64,000 bases of DNA. It comes from Miniphocaeibacter sp012841535. Its GTDB lineage: Bacteria > Bacillota > Clostridia > Tissierellales > Peptoniphilaceae. Below the pieces are notes generated by a model. That model worked only from the letters and a program-made list of their open reading frames with translations, was not told the origin of the DNA and ran no database searches. Position 1 is the first letter of the stretch; the number at the start of each line of letters is the position of its first letter. Below are positions 35,965 to 44,043 of this stretch, one piece after another. The stretch is taken from assembly GCF_049274025.1 (NCBI RefSeq), contig NZ_JBASRV010000049.1, one strand, 5' to 3'. The position numbers and the translations under genes were made by a program.

Positions 35965-36622
35965 GTTTATAGCCCAACTTTCTTAATGTAACAATACTTA
36001 CCTTGCTTTTTATAAACTTTAATTTTTTTCTTAAAAAAGAAATATATACTTCTACATTATTATCCTCGGCATCGGAATCATATCCCCAAATTTTTGATAT
36101 TAACTCATCTTTAGTAACAACAATATTAACATTACTCATTAATAATTTCATAATTTCAAATTCCTTTGCCGTTAAATTAATAGATTTTTCTGCTGTTGAT
36201 ATATTATAATTGGATAAATCCAATTTTAGATCTTCAAACTCAATATTATTTATATAAACCTGACCTTGTCGTCTAGTTATAGATCTAATTCTAGCTAAGA
36301 GTTCTTCTATATCAAAGGGTTTTGTCATATAGTCATCTGCTCCAAAGTCCAAGCCCTCTACCTTATTAGAAATTTCATCTTTGGCAGTTAGCATTAAAAT
36401 TGGAGTTGAAATCTTTTCCTTTCTTAGTTCTTTAAGAATTGTAAAACCATCAATTCCTGGTAGCATCACATCCAATATAATACAGTCATATATATCTGAT
36501 AAACCATAATCTAATCCTTCTTCTCCATTATGGACAACATCTACATCATATTTTTCGGATTTTAAAATTTCTGAAATAGCTTCAGATAATCTTACTTCAT
36601 CCTCTACAATTAGTATTCTCAT
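35948..36622 (-). CDS. OmpR/PhoB-family response regulator
   Basis: Two-domain regulator of 224 residues from the ATG at 36622 (GAGGTG six bases upstream; a GTG three codons earlier would overlap that site). The receiver domain has acidic pocket EDE near 7-9, phospho-acceptor Asp51 in IILDVMLPG, Thr in MLTAKD and Lys in MTKPF. The C-terminal winged helix ends with VSIVTLRKLGYKL, in which the usual TVRGxGY is TLRKLGY. It forms a pair with the overlapping kinase gene. Confidence 0.95.
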   Translation of the reverse strand: MRILIVEDEVRLSEAISEILKSEKYDVDVVHNGEEGLDYGLSDIYDCIILDVMLPGIDGFTILKELRKEKISTPILMLTAKDEISNKVEGLDFGADDYMTKPFDIEELLARIRSITRRQGQVYINNIEFEDLKLDLSNYNISTAEKSINLTAKEFEIMKLLMSNVNIVVTKDELISKIWGYDSDAEDNNVEVYISFLRKKLKFIKSKVSIVTLRKLGYKLEYAG

Positions 36623-36670
36623 AAGCCCCACCTCACATATTATACTATCAGATTATACTTAAATTTACCC

Positions 36671-36700
36671 TAAAAAAAGATGCTAATTACTTAGCATCTT
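36671..36700 (-). terminator. Terminator after hppA
   Basis: AAGATGCTAA and TTAGCATCTT form a perfect 10-bp stem with a four-base loop and a T-run on the minus strand. Confidence 0.9.
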
Positions 36701-36722
36701 AAAATCTTAATATATTTAAATA

Positions 36723-38732
36723 TTATTTAAATAGAAATCCACCATATTGATAAATTAATGGTGCAAATACCAATGAAACAACTGTCATAAGTTTTATTAA
36801 TATATTTAATGAAGGTCCTGAAGTATCTTTAAATGGATCTCCTACTGTATCTCCATTTACAGCTGCTTTATGAGCTTCTGAACCCTTTCCACCATGATGT
36901 CCTTCTTCAATATACTTTTTAGCATTATCCCATGCACCACCAGCATTTGACATGAATACTGCCATTAAAACACCTGTTACTAATGAACCAGCTAACAATC
37001 CACCTAAGGATTCAGGTCCTAATAAAAGTCCAATTAAAACTGGAACTATTACTGCTAATAAACCAGGAACTATCATTTCTTTTAATGCTGCTGTAGTAGA
37101 TATATCAACACATTTTTTATAATCTGGTTGAGCTTTTCCTTCCATTATTCCAGGTATTTCTTTAAATTGTCTTCTAACTTCAATAATCATATCATTAGCT
37201 GCTTTACCAACAGCGTCCATAGTTAAAGCTGAGAATAGGAAAGGTAACATTCCTCCAATAAACATACCTGCAACTACTGTTGGTTCAGAAACGTCTATTG
37301 AGTCTAATTTTACAACTTGGTTATATGAAGCGAATAAAGCCAATGCTGTTAATGCAGCTGAACCTATAGCAAATCCCTTACCTATAGCTGCTGTTGTATT
37401 TCCAACAGAGTCTAATTTATCAGTAATGTCCCTAACTTCTTCTGGAAGGTTTGCCATTTCTGCAATACCACCGGCATTATCTGAAATAGGACCATAAGCA
37501 TCTACTGCTATTGTCATACCACAAGTTGACAACATTCCTATAGCTGCAATTGCAATACCATATAAACCTTCAGTTGGGCTTGTTGCGCCACCTGCACCAA
37601 GATACGCTCCTATAATACCAATTGCTATAACAATTATAGGTGCTGCTGTTGACATCATTCCAACTGCTAAACCTGAAATAATATTTGTTGCAGTTCCTGT
37701 TTCAGATTCTTTAGCAATTTTTTGAACAGGTTTTTTATCAGCAGAAGTATAATATTCAGTAAATTGTGAAATTAAAAGTCCTACTACAATACCTATTGCT
37801 ACTGCTGTAAATGGTCTAAAACTATCTAAAATGTAATATGATAGTACTGCTGAACCTGCAATTGCTAAAATCGCACTTACAAAAGTACCCATATTTAAAG
37901 ATTTTTGTGGGTCTTTATCCCCTCTAACAGAGATTACCCCTATTATTGAAGCTAAAACCCCTACTGCCGCAACTCCTAGGGAATAATAAATACCCTTGTC
38001 TTGAAAGGCAGCTAATCCTAAAGTTATACCTGACAAAATAGATCCTACATAGGATTCAAATAAGTCAGCACCCATACCTGCAACGTCCCCAACATTATCT
38101 CCAACGTTATCAGCTATAACTGCTGGGTTTCTTGGGTCATCTTCAGGTATTCCTGCTTCTACCTTACCTACTAAGTCTGCACCTACGTCAGCTGCTTTAG
38201 TATAAATACCTCCACCAACTCTGGCAAATAATGCTATAGCAGAAGCACCAAAACTAAATCCAGTAACTATGTTTGCATCATCAAATATTAAATATGTAAG
38301 TGTTATACCTACAATACCTAAACCAACAACACACATTCCCATTACAGCTCCACCGGAAAATGCTATATTTAAAGCTTTCCCCATACCACTTTCCTTTGCT
38401 GCATTTGTTGTTCTTACATTTGCCTTAGTAGCTGCCTTCATACCTACTAATCCTGCTAACATTGACAAAATACCACCAAAAATAAAAGCTACTGCAGTTT
38501 GCCATGAAAGAGCCAATCCTAAAATAATTGCAACAACTACTAAAAACATTATAATTGCTTTGTTTTGTCTTCCTAGATAGGCCATTGCACCATCTGAAAT
38601 AAATGAAGATAGTTCTTTCATTCTTTCATTTCCTTCAGGTTCTTTGTTTATTGAGCTCATTTTTACAAAAGCAAAAATTAATGCTAAAACTCCTGAACCT
38701 ATTGCAATGTACCCAAAAATACTTGGTTCCAT
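36723..38732 (-). CDS. hppA: K+-dependent membrane-bound ion-pumping pyrophosphatase
   Basis: Integral membrane enzyme of 669 residues with about 16 helices that couples pyrophosphate hydrolysis to Na+ or H+ export. The active-site loops are intact: GGGIYTKAADVGADLVGKVEAGIPEDDPRNPAVIADNVGDN is present in full (about 170-210), followed by VDAYGPISDNAGGIAEM and, near the end, NAGGAWDNAKK. GNTTAAIGKGFAIGSAAL carries Ala where K+-independent enzymes have Lys, so it should need K+. Na+ transport is common in this subgroup in anaerobes, but the ion cannot be settled by eye. The start follows the secG terminator closely. Confidence 0.96.
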   Translation of the reverse strand: MEPSIFGYIAIGSGVLALIFAFVKMSSINKEPEGNERMKELSSFISDGAMAYLGRQNKAIIMFLVVVAIILGLALSWQTAVAFIFGGILSMLAGLVGMKAATKANVRTTNAAKESGMGKALNIAFSGGAVMGMCVVGLGIVGITLTYLIFDDANIVTGFSFGASAIALFARVGGGIYTKAADVGADLVGKVEAGIPEDDPRNPAVIADNVGDNVGDVAGMGADLFESYVGSILSGITLGLAAFQDKGIYYSLGVAAVGVLASIIGVISVRGDKDPQKSLNMGTFVSAILAIAGSAVLSYYILDSFRPFTAVAIGIVVGLLISQFTEYYTSADKKPVQKIAKESETGTATNIISGLAVGMMSTAAPIIVIAIGIIGAYLGAGGATSPTEGLYGIAIAAIGMLSTCGMTIAVDAYGPISDNAGGIAEMANLPEEVRDITDKLDSVGNTTAAIGKGFAIGSAALTALALFASYNQVVKLDSIDVSEPTVVAGMFIGGMLPFLFSALTMDAVGKAANDMIIEVRRQFKEIPGIMEGKAQPDYKKCVDISTTAALKEMIVPGLLAVIVPVLIGLLLGPESLGGLLAGSLVTGVLMAVFMSNAGGAWDNAKKYIEEGHHGGKGSEAHKAAVNGDTVGDPFKDTSGPSLNILIKLMTVVSLVFAPLIYQYGGFLFK

Positions 38733-38754
38733 AAAATCCTCCTTAAATAATAAA

Positions 38755-38787
38755 TTAATAAAAATAAAGCGATTATAAATAATCGCT
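38755..38787 (-). terminator. Terminator between secG and hppA
   Basis: AGCGATTA and TAATCGCT form an 8-bp stem with a four-base loop, then TTATTTTTATT on the minus strand. Only about 15 bases separate the tail from the hppA ribosome binding site. Confidence 0.75.
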
Positions 38788-38822
38788 AAATTTACATAAA
38801 GTTTTTAAGTCTACAAATAAAT

Positions 38823-39047
38823 TTAAGATAAAATTGCTAAAGCTAATGCTATTACAAAAAATAAGATTGAACAAATTATTACAATTCTATCAATAAGATA
38901 ATTTTTTGAAGTTTTTCTTCCATATCCTCCTGTATTTGAACTTTCAGTTAAAGAAGCTAAACCATCTGACTTTGAATCTTGGAATAATACACTTACTATA
39001 ATTACAATACTAACTATCCCTAATAGTATTTCAAGAAATTGTTTCAT
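38823..39047 (-). CDS. secG: Preprotein translocase subunit SecG
   Basis: Small SecYEG subunit of 74 residues with two membrane helices (about 3-22 and 53-72) and the loop motif LFQDSKSDGLASLTESSNTGGYGRK shortened here to its key parts: Gln-Asp after helix 1 and the Gly-rich loop. The start is the ATG at 39047; GGGAGG lies five bases before it, so the GTG at 39053 is not used. It is the only Sec gene here besides yajC. Confidence 0.9.
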   Translation of the reverse strand: MKQFLEILLGIVSIVIIVSVLFQDSKSDGLASLTESSNTGGYGRKTSKNYLIDRIVIICSILFFVIALALAILS

Positions 39048-39186
39048 GAGCACCTCCCACTACATATCATTCCTTAAGATAATACCATAATTATGCCCTA
39101 TTATCAAGTTTAGCAATTTGAATTTTAAATTTTTTCATTTCATAAATTAGATTATTTTTATATTAAATATTAATTTATAAGCTAAT

Positions 39187-39201
39187 TGATAACAGTTATT
39201 G
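39187..39201 (+). promoter_or_regulatory. Possible second Fur site
   Basis: TGATAAC-A-GTTATTG is an imperfect 7-1-7 dyad overlapping the -35 of the DUF3793-flavodoxin promoter. It matches the Fur consensus less well than the site at 39239-39253. Confidence 0.35.
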
Positions 39202-39227
39202 ACTACTCAAAAATACGATGCTATACT
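39199..39227 (+). promoter_or_regulatory. Promoter of the DUF3793-flavodoxin operon
   Basis: TTGACT (39199-39204), 17-bp spacer, TATACT (39222-39227). The start point falls near 39234. Confidence 0.8.
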
Positions 39228-39238
39228 TTCCTTGTAAT

Positions 39239-39253
39239 TGATATTTATTATCA
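39239..39253 (+). promoter_or_regulatory. Fur box
   Basis: TGATATT-T-ATTATCA matches the 7-1-7 Fur consensus TGATAAT-N-ATTATCA at all but one position. It lies just past the predicted transcription start, so Fur-Fe2+ binding would block initiation and the operon should be induced by iron limitation. Confidence 0.75.
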
Positions 39254-39273
39254 TTGTCTAAAAGGAGATAAAG

Positions 39274-39870
39274 TTGCTAGAAAAATATATTATTAACCAT
39301 GGTTCCCCAACCTTATGTGGTGAAAAAATTGCCAATTTAATTAATGTTAATTCCTCTTTTCTTTCAATTAAAGAAATTAATAAGTTAAATATTATGCTTA
39401 ATAAATATGATATGCATATTTATTTATTAAAAAATAATAAATTATCTACATTACTATATTTATTTAATATTGTTAAATTAACAAAAAGATTAAACTTAAC
39501 CAGTACAAGAAAGTTTCTATCAAAATATTCCTATCCTTTAAATGATACTTTTGAAACCTTGAAACATTTACAGTATAGAATTTTAAATAATAGTGAATTT
39601 CCTCATGAAATAGGTATATTTTTAGACTATCCTCTTAGTGATGTTGAAGAATACATTATTAATAAGGGAAAAAATTCACTTTTAACTGGAACTTGGAAAG
39701 TTTATAGTAATTTAGAATATGCTAAGAAAAAATTTCTTTCCTTTCAAGAATGTACTAATTTCTGTAAATATCATTACAATATAGGATTTAATTTAGAATT
39801 TATTTTAAATAAATATAAAGGAGTAAATAATGAAAAAATTAGCAGTTGTATATTGGACTGGAACAGGTAA
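39274..39870 (+). CDS. DUF3793 family protein
   Basis: A 198-residue protein with the DUF3793 pattern: an N-terminal HGSPTLCGEKIANLI segment, a central EFPHEIGIFLDYPLSDVEEYIINKG core, shown here by its key words EIG-FLGYP-like, and a Cys-containing C-terminal part with CTNFCKYHY. The function is unknown, but the family commonly neighbours flavodoxins and iron-transport genes in Clostridia. Translation starts at TTG with AAGGAG upstream. The last 13 or so residues are read from the start of the flavodoxin gene, a 41-base overlap in a different frame, so the original stop may have been lost. Confidence 0.8.
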   Translation: MLEKYIINHGSPTLCGEKIANLINVNSSFLSIKEINKLNIMLNKYDMHIYLLKNNKLSTLLYLFNIVKLTKRLNLTSTRKFLSKYSYPLNDTFETLKHLQYRILNNSEFPHEIGIFLDYPLSDVEEYIINKGKNSLLTGTWKVYSNLEYAKKKFLSFQECTNFCKYHYNIGFNLEFILNKYKGVNNEKISSCILDWNR

Positions 39871-40255
39871 CACAGAAAATATGGCTAATGCTATTATAGA
39901 AGGAGCTAACTCTCTTGGTACAGAAAATGATCTATATTTTAGTGATGATTTTAATCCAGATATGATTGACGACTATGAAGTAATAGCTTTTGGTTGCCCT
40001 GCAATGGGAGATGAAGAATTAGAAGATAGTTTTGAAGAACTGTTTGAATCATGTGAAGATAAATTACCTAATAAAAAAGTAGCTTTATTCGGTTCTTACG
40101 AATGGAACAATGGAGAGTGGATGGAAGAATGGACTGAAAGAACTAAGGCCTTAGGTGCTATCCTAGTTACAGATTCATTAGCAGTTTATGATGATCCCTC
40201 AGATGAAGATTTAGAAAAATGTAAAGATTTTGGAATTGCTTGTGCAAATGCATAA
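39830..40255 (+). CDS. Flavodoxin
   Basis: Short-chain flavodoxin of 141 residues carrying FMN. The phosphate-binding loop is WTGTGNTENMA (about 9-19), and the isoalloxazine loops are FGCPAMGDEELE and FGSYEWNNGEWMEEW. It is strongly acidic, as flavodoxins are. AAGGAG stands before the ATG, inside the end of the upstream gene. Downstream of a Fur box, it fits the classic role of replacing ferredoxin when iron is scarce. It ends in a terminator shared with hisIE. Confidence 0.95.
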   Translation: MKKLAVVYWTGTGNTENMANAIIEGANSLGTENDLYFSDDFNPDMIDDYEVIAFGCPAMGDEELEDSFEELFESCEDKLPNKKVALFGSYEWNNGEWMEEWTERTKALGAILVTDSLAVYDDPSDEDLEKCKDFGIACANA

Positions 40256-40281
40256 AAGAGCTTCTTAAGAAGCTCTTTTCT
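40254..40281. terminator. Bidirectional terminator between flavodoxin and hisIE
   Basis: A 26-base perfect palindrome (AAAAGAGCTTC... around TTAA, 40254-40279) with A and T runs on both sides. It ends the flavodoxin operon on plus and the histidine operon on minus. Confidence 0.85.
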
Positions 40282-40895
40282 TATTTATATCTATTAGTTA
40301 TTTCTGTCATTATCTCATCAAGGGTTACTCCCTGATTATAAAGTAAAACATTTAAGTGGTAGAGTAGGTCTGATGCTTCATAAATTAATTCTTCTTTTGA
40401 ATTATTTTTCGCTCCTATTATTGTTTCTGCAGATTCTTCTCCAATTTTTTTACAAATTTTATCCACACCTTCTTTTAATAGATAATTTGTATAGGAGCCT
40501 TCAATTGGATTTTCGGCCCTATCTTTTATCATTTCATATTCTTTAAACAAAATTTCCCTGTCAACAATTTCTTCAAATATTTCCTTTTCATTAAAAAAGC
40601 AAGAAACCTCTCCTGTATGACAAGCCGGTCCATTAGGTATTACTTTTAATAGAATTGTATCTTTATCACAGTCTAATGCAATTTCTACAACTTTCTGTGT
40701 ATTACCTGAAGTCTCCCCTTTATTCCATAATTCTTTTCTTGATCTACTATAAAACCAAGAGGATTTTGTTTCTAGGGTTTTCTCTAAAGCTTCTTTATTC
40801 ATATAGGCTAACATTAATACCTGCTTAGTTTTTGCATCCTGTACTATTGCAGGAATTAAACCACTATCATTCCATTTAATATTTTCTATTATCAT
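40281..40895 (-). CDS. hisIE: Phosphoribosyl-AMP cyclohydrolase/phosphoribosyl-ATP pyrophosphatase
   Basis: Bifunctional enzyme of 204 residues for steps 2 and 3 of histidine synthesis. The HisI part (about 1-110) has the zinc/magnesium motifs ALDCDKDTILL and GPACHTGEVSCFF and the WNKGETSGNTQ loop. The HisE part (about 115-204) has KKIGEESAETIIGAKN and LIYEASDLLYHLNVLL. It overlaps hisF by four bases (ATGA) and is the last gene of the operon. Confidence 0.95.
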   Translation of the reverse strand: MIIENIKWNDSGLIPAIVQDAKTKQVLMLAYMNKEALEKTLETKSSWFYSRSRKELWNKGETSGNTQKVVEIALDCDKDTILLKVIPNGPACHTGEVSCFFNEKEIFEEIVDREILFKEYEMIKDRAENPIEGSYTNYLLKEGVDKICKKIGEESAETIIGAKNNSKEELIYEASDLLYHLNVLLYNQGVTLDEIMTEITNRYK

Positions 40896-41665
40896 AATTC
40901 ATAACTACTCCAATCTATTTCAATATTTTTAAACAATAAATATCTTTTTAAATCATGTATATCTATTTCATCAAAATGAAATACCGATGCTCCTAAAGCC
41001 GAATTTGCACCTGCTTCAAAAGCTTCTTTAAAATGCTCAAGTTTACCTGCGCCACCAGAAGCAATAATTGGAATAGTTAAATTATTCCTTAACTGTTTTG
41101 TAAGCTCTAAGTCATAACCCTTTTTAGCGCCATCTCCATCTATTGAATTCATACACAATTCTCCAGCACCTAATTCTTCAAGTTTTTTTGCAAATTCAAT
41201 TACATCAATTCCTGTATTTTCTTTGCCGCCTTTTATATATACATCCCAAGAGTTATTTTCATTTTTTTTGCCGTCTATAGCAACTACTATTTTGTCCTTT
41301 CCAAACTTCTCCGATGCCTCTTTAATAAATTGAGGGTTTTTAACAGCTGCAGTATTAATAGATACTTTTGTTGCACCTGCATCCAGGGCTTCTTGAATAT
41401 CTTCTAAAGTACTAATTCCTCCACCAACAGTAAAGGGTATATTTTTACTTTTACAAATTTCGGCAATTCTTCTAGCAATTTCTATTTGATTTTTTCTACC
41501 TTCATTAGAAGCTGATATATCGTAATAAATTATTTCATCTATTCCTTCTTCAATATAATAAGCTGCTCTATCAACTGGATCAGCAATTTCCTTTATGTCT
41601 GTAAATTGAACTCCTTTTACTAGCTTACCATCTTTACAATCTAAACATGCTACTATTTTTTTCAC
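40892..41665 (-). CDS. hisF: Imidazole glycerol phosphate synthase cyclase subunit
   Basis: TIM-barrel cyclase of 257 residues. The catalytic Asp residues are in ACLDCKDGKLVKG and VVAIDGKK; GGGISTLEDI and ASGGAGKLEHF are phosphate-binding loops. The start is a GTG at 41665, seven bases after AGGAG; the longer frame to 41749 runs through hisA. HisF normally receives ammonia from the glutaminase HisH. No hisH is found in this operon, so this HisF must use a HisH encoded elsewhere or free ammonia. In the core, CLDCKDG replaces the common CLDVKDG. Confidence 0.95.
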   Translation of the reverse strand: MKKIVACLDCKDGKLVKGVQFTDIKEIADPVDRAAYYIEEGIDEIIYYDISASNEGRKNQIEIARRIAEICKSKNIPFTVGGGISTLEDIQEALDAGATKVSINTAAVKNPQFIKEASEKFGKDKIVVAIDGKKNENNSWDVYIKGGKENTGIDVIEFAKKLEELGAGELCMNSIDGDGAKKGYDLELTKQLRNNLTIPIIASGGAGKLEHFKEAFEAGANSALGASVFHFDEIDIHDLKRYLLFKNIEIDWSSYEL

Positions 41666-41678
41666 AACTTTACTCCTA

Positions 41679-42389
41679 CTAAGAAAATTTTGAAATTTCA
41701 TCCATGGTGATTTTTCCCTCATATAAGGCTTTTCCTGTAACTCCACCATATAGATTAATTTCCTTTAATTTATAAAAATCTTCAATATTACTTAAGCCAC
41801 CAGCAGCTATTATATTATCACCAAATTGTTTTTGTAGTTTATCTAAAATTTCAATATTGGGTCCTTCTAAGGTACCATCTCTTTTTATATCCGTATAAAT
41901 AATAGTCTTTAAGCCTATATCTTTTAAATCTTGACAAAAATCAAAAATATTTATATCGGTTTTTTCAACCCAACCTTTTATAGCGACTTTTTCACCATAG
42001 CAATCGACTGAAACAGCTATTTTATCCCCATATTTTTCTATAAGTGATTTAACTAGTTTAGGATTTTCAACTGCTACTGTACCAAGTATTACTCTACTAA
42101 CGCCTAGTTTTATTAAATTATCTACAATTTCTTCATTTCTAATTCCGCCACCAACTTGTATTGGAATAGAAATTTCCCTTACAATTTCCTCAATAATATC
42201 ATAATTTCTTTTTTCATTACTAAAGGCCCCATCTAAATCTATAATGTGCAAATATTTAGCCCCTTTTTTTTCTAAATCCTTAGCAACCTCTACAGGGTTG
42301 TCAAAATAATAGGTTACTTCTTCTTCTTTTCCTTGATGAAGTCTTACACATTTTCTATTTTTTAAATCTATTGCCGGCAAAATTAACAT
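41679..42389 (-). CDS. hisA: ProFAR isomerase
   Basis: TIM-barrel isomerase of 236 residues acting just before HisF. It has the catalytic Asp of LPAIDLKNRKCVRL (Asn-Arg where most have Asn/Asp-Gly), VGGGIRNEE, SVDCYGEKVAIKGW with the second Asp, and IAAGGLSNIEDF. Its ATG shares one base with the hisB stop (TAATG), leaving no room for the hisH gene that usually stands here. Confidence 0.95.
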   Translation of the reverse strand: MLILPAIDLKNRKCVRLHQGKEEEVTYYFDNPVEVAKDLEKKGAKYLHIIDLDGAFSNEKRNYDIIEEIVREISIPIQVGGGIRNEEIVDNLIKLGVSRVILGTVAVENPKLVKSLIEKYGDKIAVSVDCYGEKVAIKGWVEKTDINIFDFCQDLKDIGLKTIIYTDIKRDGTLEGPNIEILDKLQKQFGDNIIAAGGLSNIEDFYKLKEINLYGGVTGKALYEGKITMDEISKFS

Positions 42390-42976
42390 TATATTACTCC
42401 TTTTGTTGAAGGTATATCTGTATTACCTTCTTCTATTTTACAAGCAATTCTTAAAGCTCTTCCCATTGCTTTAAATATTGATTCTATTATATGGTGGTCA
42501 TTTTCTCCATAGTGGGTATTAATATGTAAGTTAAACTTACCATTAATAGCTAAAGCGTAAAGAAATTCCTTTAACATTTCCGTCTCAAACTCCCCTACCT
42601 TATCTCTACTTAACTTAACATTATAAACTAAATATCCTCTACCGCTTAAATCCAAATCAACTGTAGTTAAAGTTTCGTCCATTGGACATGTAAAGGAGCC
42701 ATAGCGATTAATACCCGCTTTATTACCTAGGGCTTTTAACAAACATTCCCCTAGGACTATTCCTATGTCTTCAATTAAATGGTGATTGTCTATATAGGTA
42801 TCTCCCTTTGTATAGATTTGTAAGTTAAAGTTTCCGTGTTTAGCTAACAGATTTAACATATGGTCAAAAAAGCCTATACCGGTTTTGCCTTTTAATAAGC
42901 CATTACCATCTATGTCCAGTTCTATTTTTATATTAGTCTCTAAAGTGTTTCTTTCAACACTGGCAATTCTATTCAT
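42389..42976 (-). CDS. hisB: Imidazoleglycerol-phosphate dehydratase
   Basis: Mn2+ enzyme of 195 residues, the monofunctional form. The duplicated metal motifs are present: GIGFFDHMLNLLAKHG, DNHHLIEDIGIVLG, then HINTHYGENDHHIIESIFKA abbreviated to its two His clusters. The start is the ATG at 42976 with AGGAG five bases upstream, eight bases inside the end of hisC; the GTG at 42982 is too close to that site. The histidinol-phosphatase domain found in E. coli HisB is absent and no separate phosphatase gene is seen here. Confidence 0.95.
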   Translation of the reverse strand: MNRIASVERNTLETNIKIELDIDGNGLLKGKTGIGFFDHMLNLLAKHGNFNLQIYTKGDTYIDNHHLIEDIGIVLGECLLKALGNKAGINRYGSFTCPMDETLTTVDLDLSGRGYLVYNVKLSRDKVGEFETEMLKEFLYALAINGKFNLHINTHYGENDHHIIESIFKAMGRALRIACKIEEGNTDIPSTKGVI

Positions 42977-44042
42977 TTTCACTCCTACAATTAAAAGATT
43001 TTATAATTAAATTATTTACATCAGTATTAGAAATTGAAATTCTAATACAATTATCCAGCTCCGGTCTTCCTTTGTAAACCTTGGCTAAAATACTATTATT
43101 TTCCAAATTCTGTAAAATATTATTGATTTTTTTAGGACTGACCTTTACTAAAACAAAGTTCGTATTACTATTATAAACCGTTAAATATTCATGATTTTTC
43201 AATTCCTTAATTATTCTATCTCTTTCACCTTTAAAGAAATTAATTCTATCTAAAATAAACTCTCTGTTTTTTAATACTTCTGTAGCAATTTTTTGTGTTA
43301 ATCCATTTACATTATAAGGTGGTTTAACTTTATTTAAACAATCTATTATATCTTCATTACCTACTCCGTAACCAATTCTAAGTCCTGCTAAACCAAATAG
43401 TTTTGATAATGTTCTAATAACTATAATTCTACTATTATCTAGATAGTTTAACTGCCCTAATGAAGAAAATTCAATATATGCTTCATCAAGTACAATAATG
43501 GAATTTGTATTATTAATAATTCTCTCTATTTCTTCCTTTGGCATTAAATAACCTGTTGGGTTATTTGGAACACATAAAAATATTATTTTAGCCTTATTTT
43601 TATTGGCTTCTTCAATGATTTTATCTGTATTAATAACATAATTTTCTTTATCCTGTACCTTAATTATTTTACCATTATTAATAGTTGTACTAATATTATA
43701 CATTTCAAAACTTGGACTATGGACTACAACGTAATCTTCCGGTTCAATAAAGGTCATAATAATTAAATTAATTATTTCATCTCCACCATTTCCACAAATA
43801 ATATTAGATTTTTTTATACCTAAAAATTTAGCTAATTCTTCCCGTAATTCATTTGCCATTGGATCTGGATAACGGTTAAAATCATAGTCCTTTACTATAT
43901 TTAAAATTGTATTTTTAATACTATCTTCTTCTATTATATTAAAGGGACTTTCATTTGCATTTACAACATGTTTTTCTTTAATTGGTTTAGTTTCGTAATT
44001 ACTAAAATCCCTTAAGCATTTCTTCAAATATTTCTCAGTCAT
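42969..44042 (-). CDS. hisC: Histidinol-phosphate aminotransferase
   Basis: PLP class I/II aminotransferase of 357 residues. Motifs: ANESPFN near the start, GNGGDEIINLI, CVPNNPTGYLMP, IVLDEAYIEF and the cofactor lysine in RTLSKLFGLAGLRIGYG, followed by the C-terminal arginine of NCIRISIS. It begins one base after hisD, in the operon order hisZG-D-C-B-A-F-IE. Confidence 0.94.
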   Translation of the reverse strand: MTEKYLKKCLRDFSNYETKPIKEKHVVNANESPFNIIEEDSIKNTILNIVKDYDFNRYPDPMANELREELAKFLGIKKSNIICGNGGDEIINLIIMTFIEPEDYVVVHSPSFEMYNISTTINNGKIIKVQDKENYVINTDKIIEEANKNKAKIIFLCVPNNPTGYLMPKEEIERIINNTNSIIVLDEAYIEFSSLGQLNYLDNSRIIVIRTLSKLFGLAGLRIGYGVGNEDIIDCLNKVKPPYNVNGLTQKIATEVLKNREFILDRINFFKGERDRIIKELKNHEYLTVYNSNTNFVLVKVSPKKINNILQNLENNSILAKVYKGRPELDNCIRISISNTDVNNLIIKSFNCRSENE

Positions 44043-44043
44043 A

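Noticed and set aside
41665..41749. Longer HisF starting inside hisA
   Set aside because: The GTG at 41665 has a correctly placed AGGAG and begins the conserved KKIVACLD sequence; the extension is hisA sequence in another frame.
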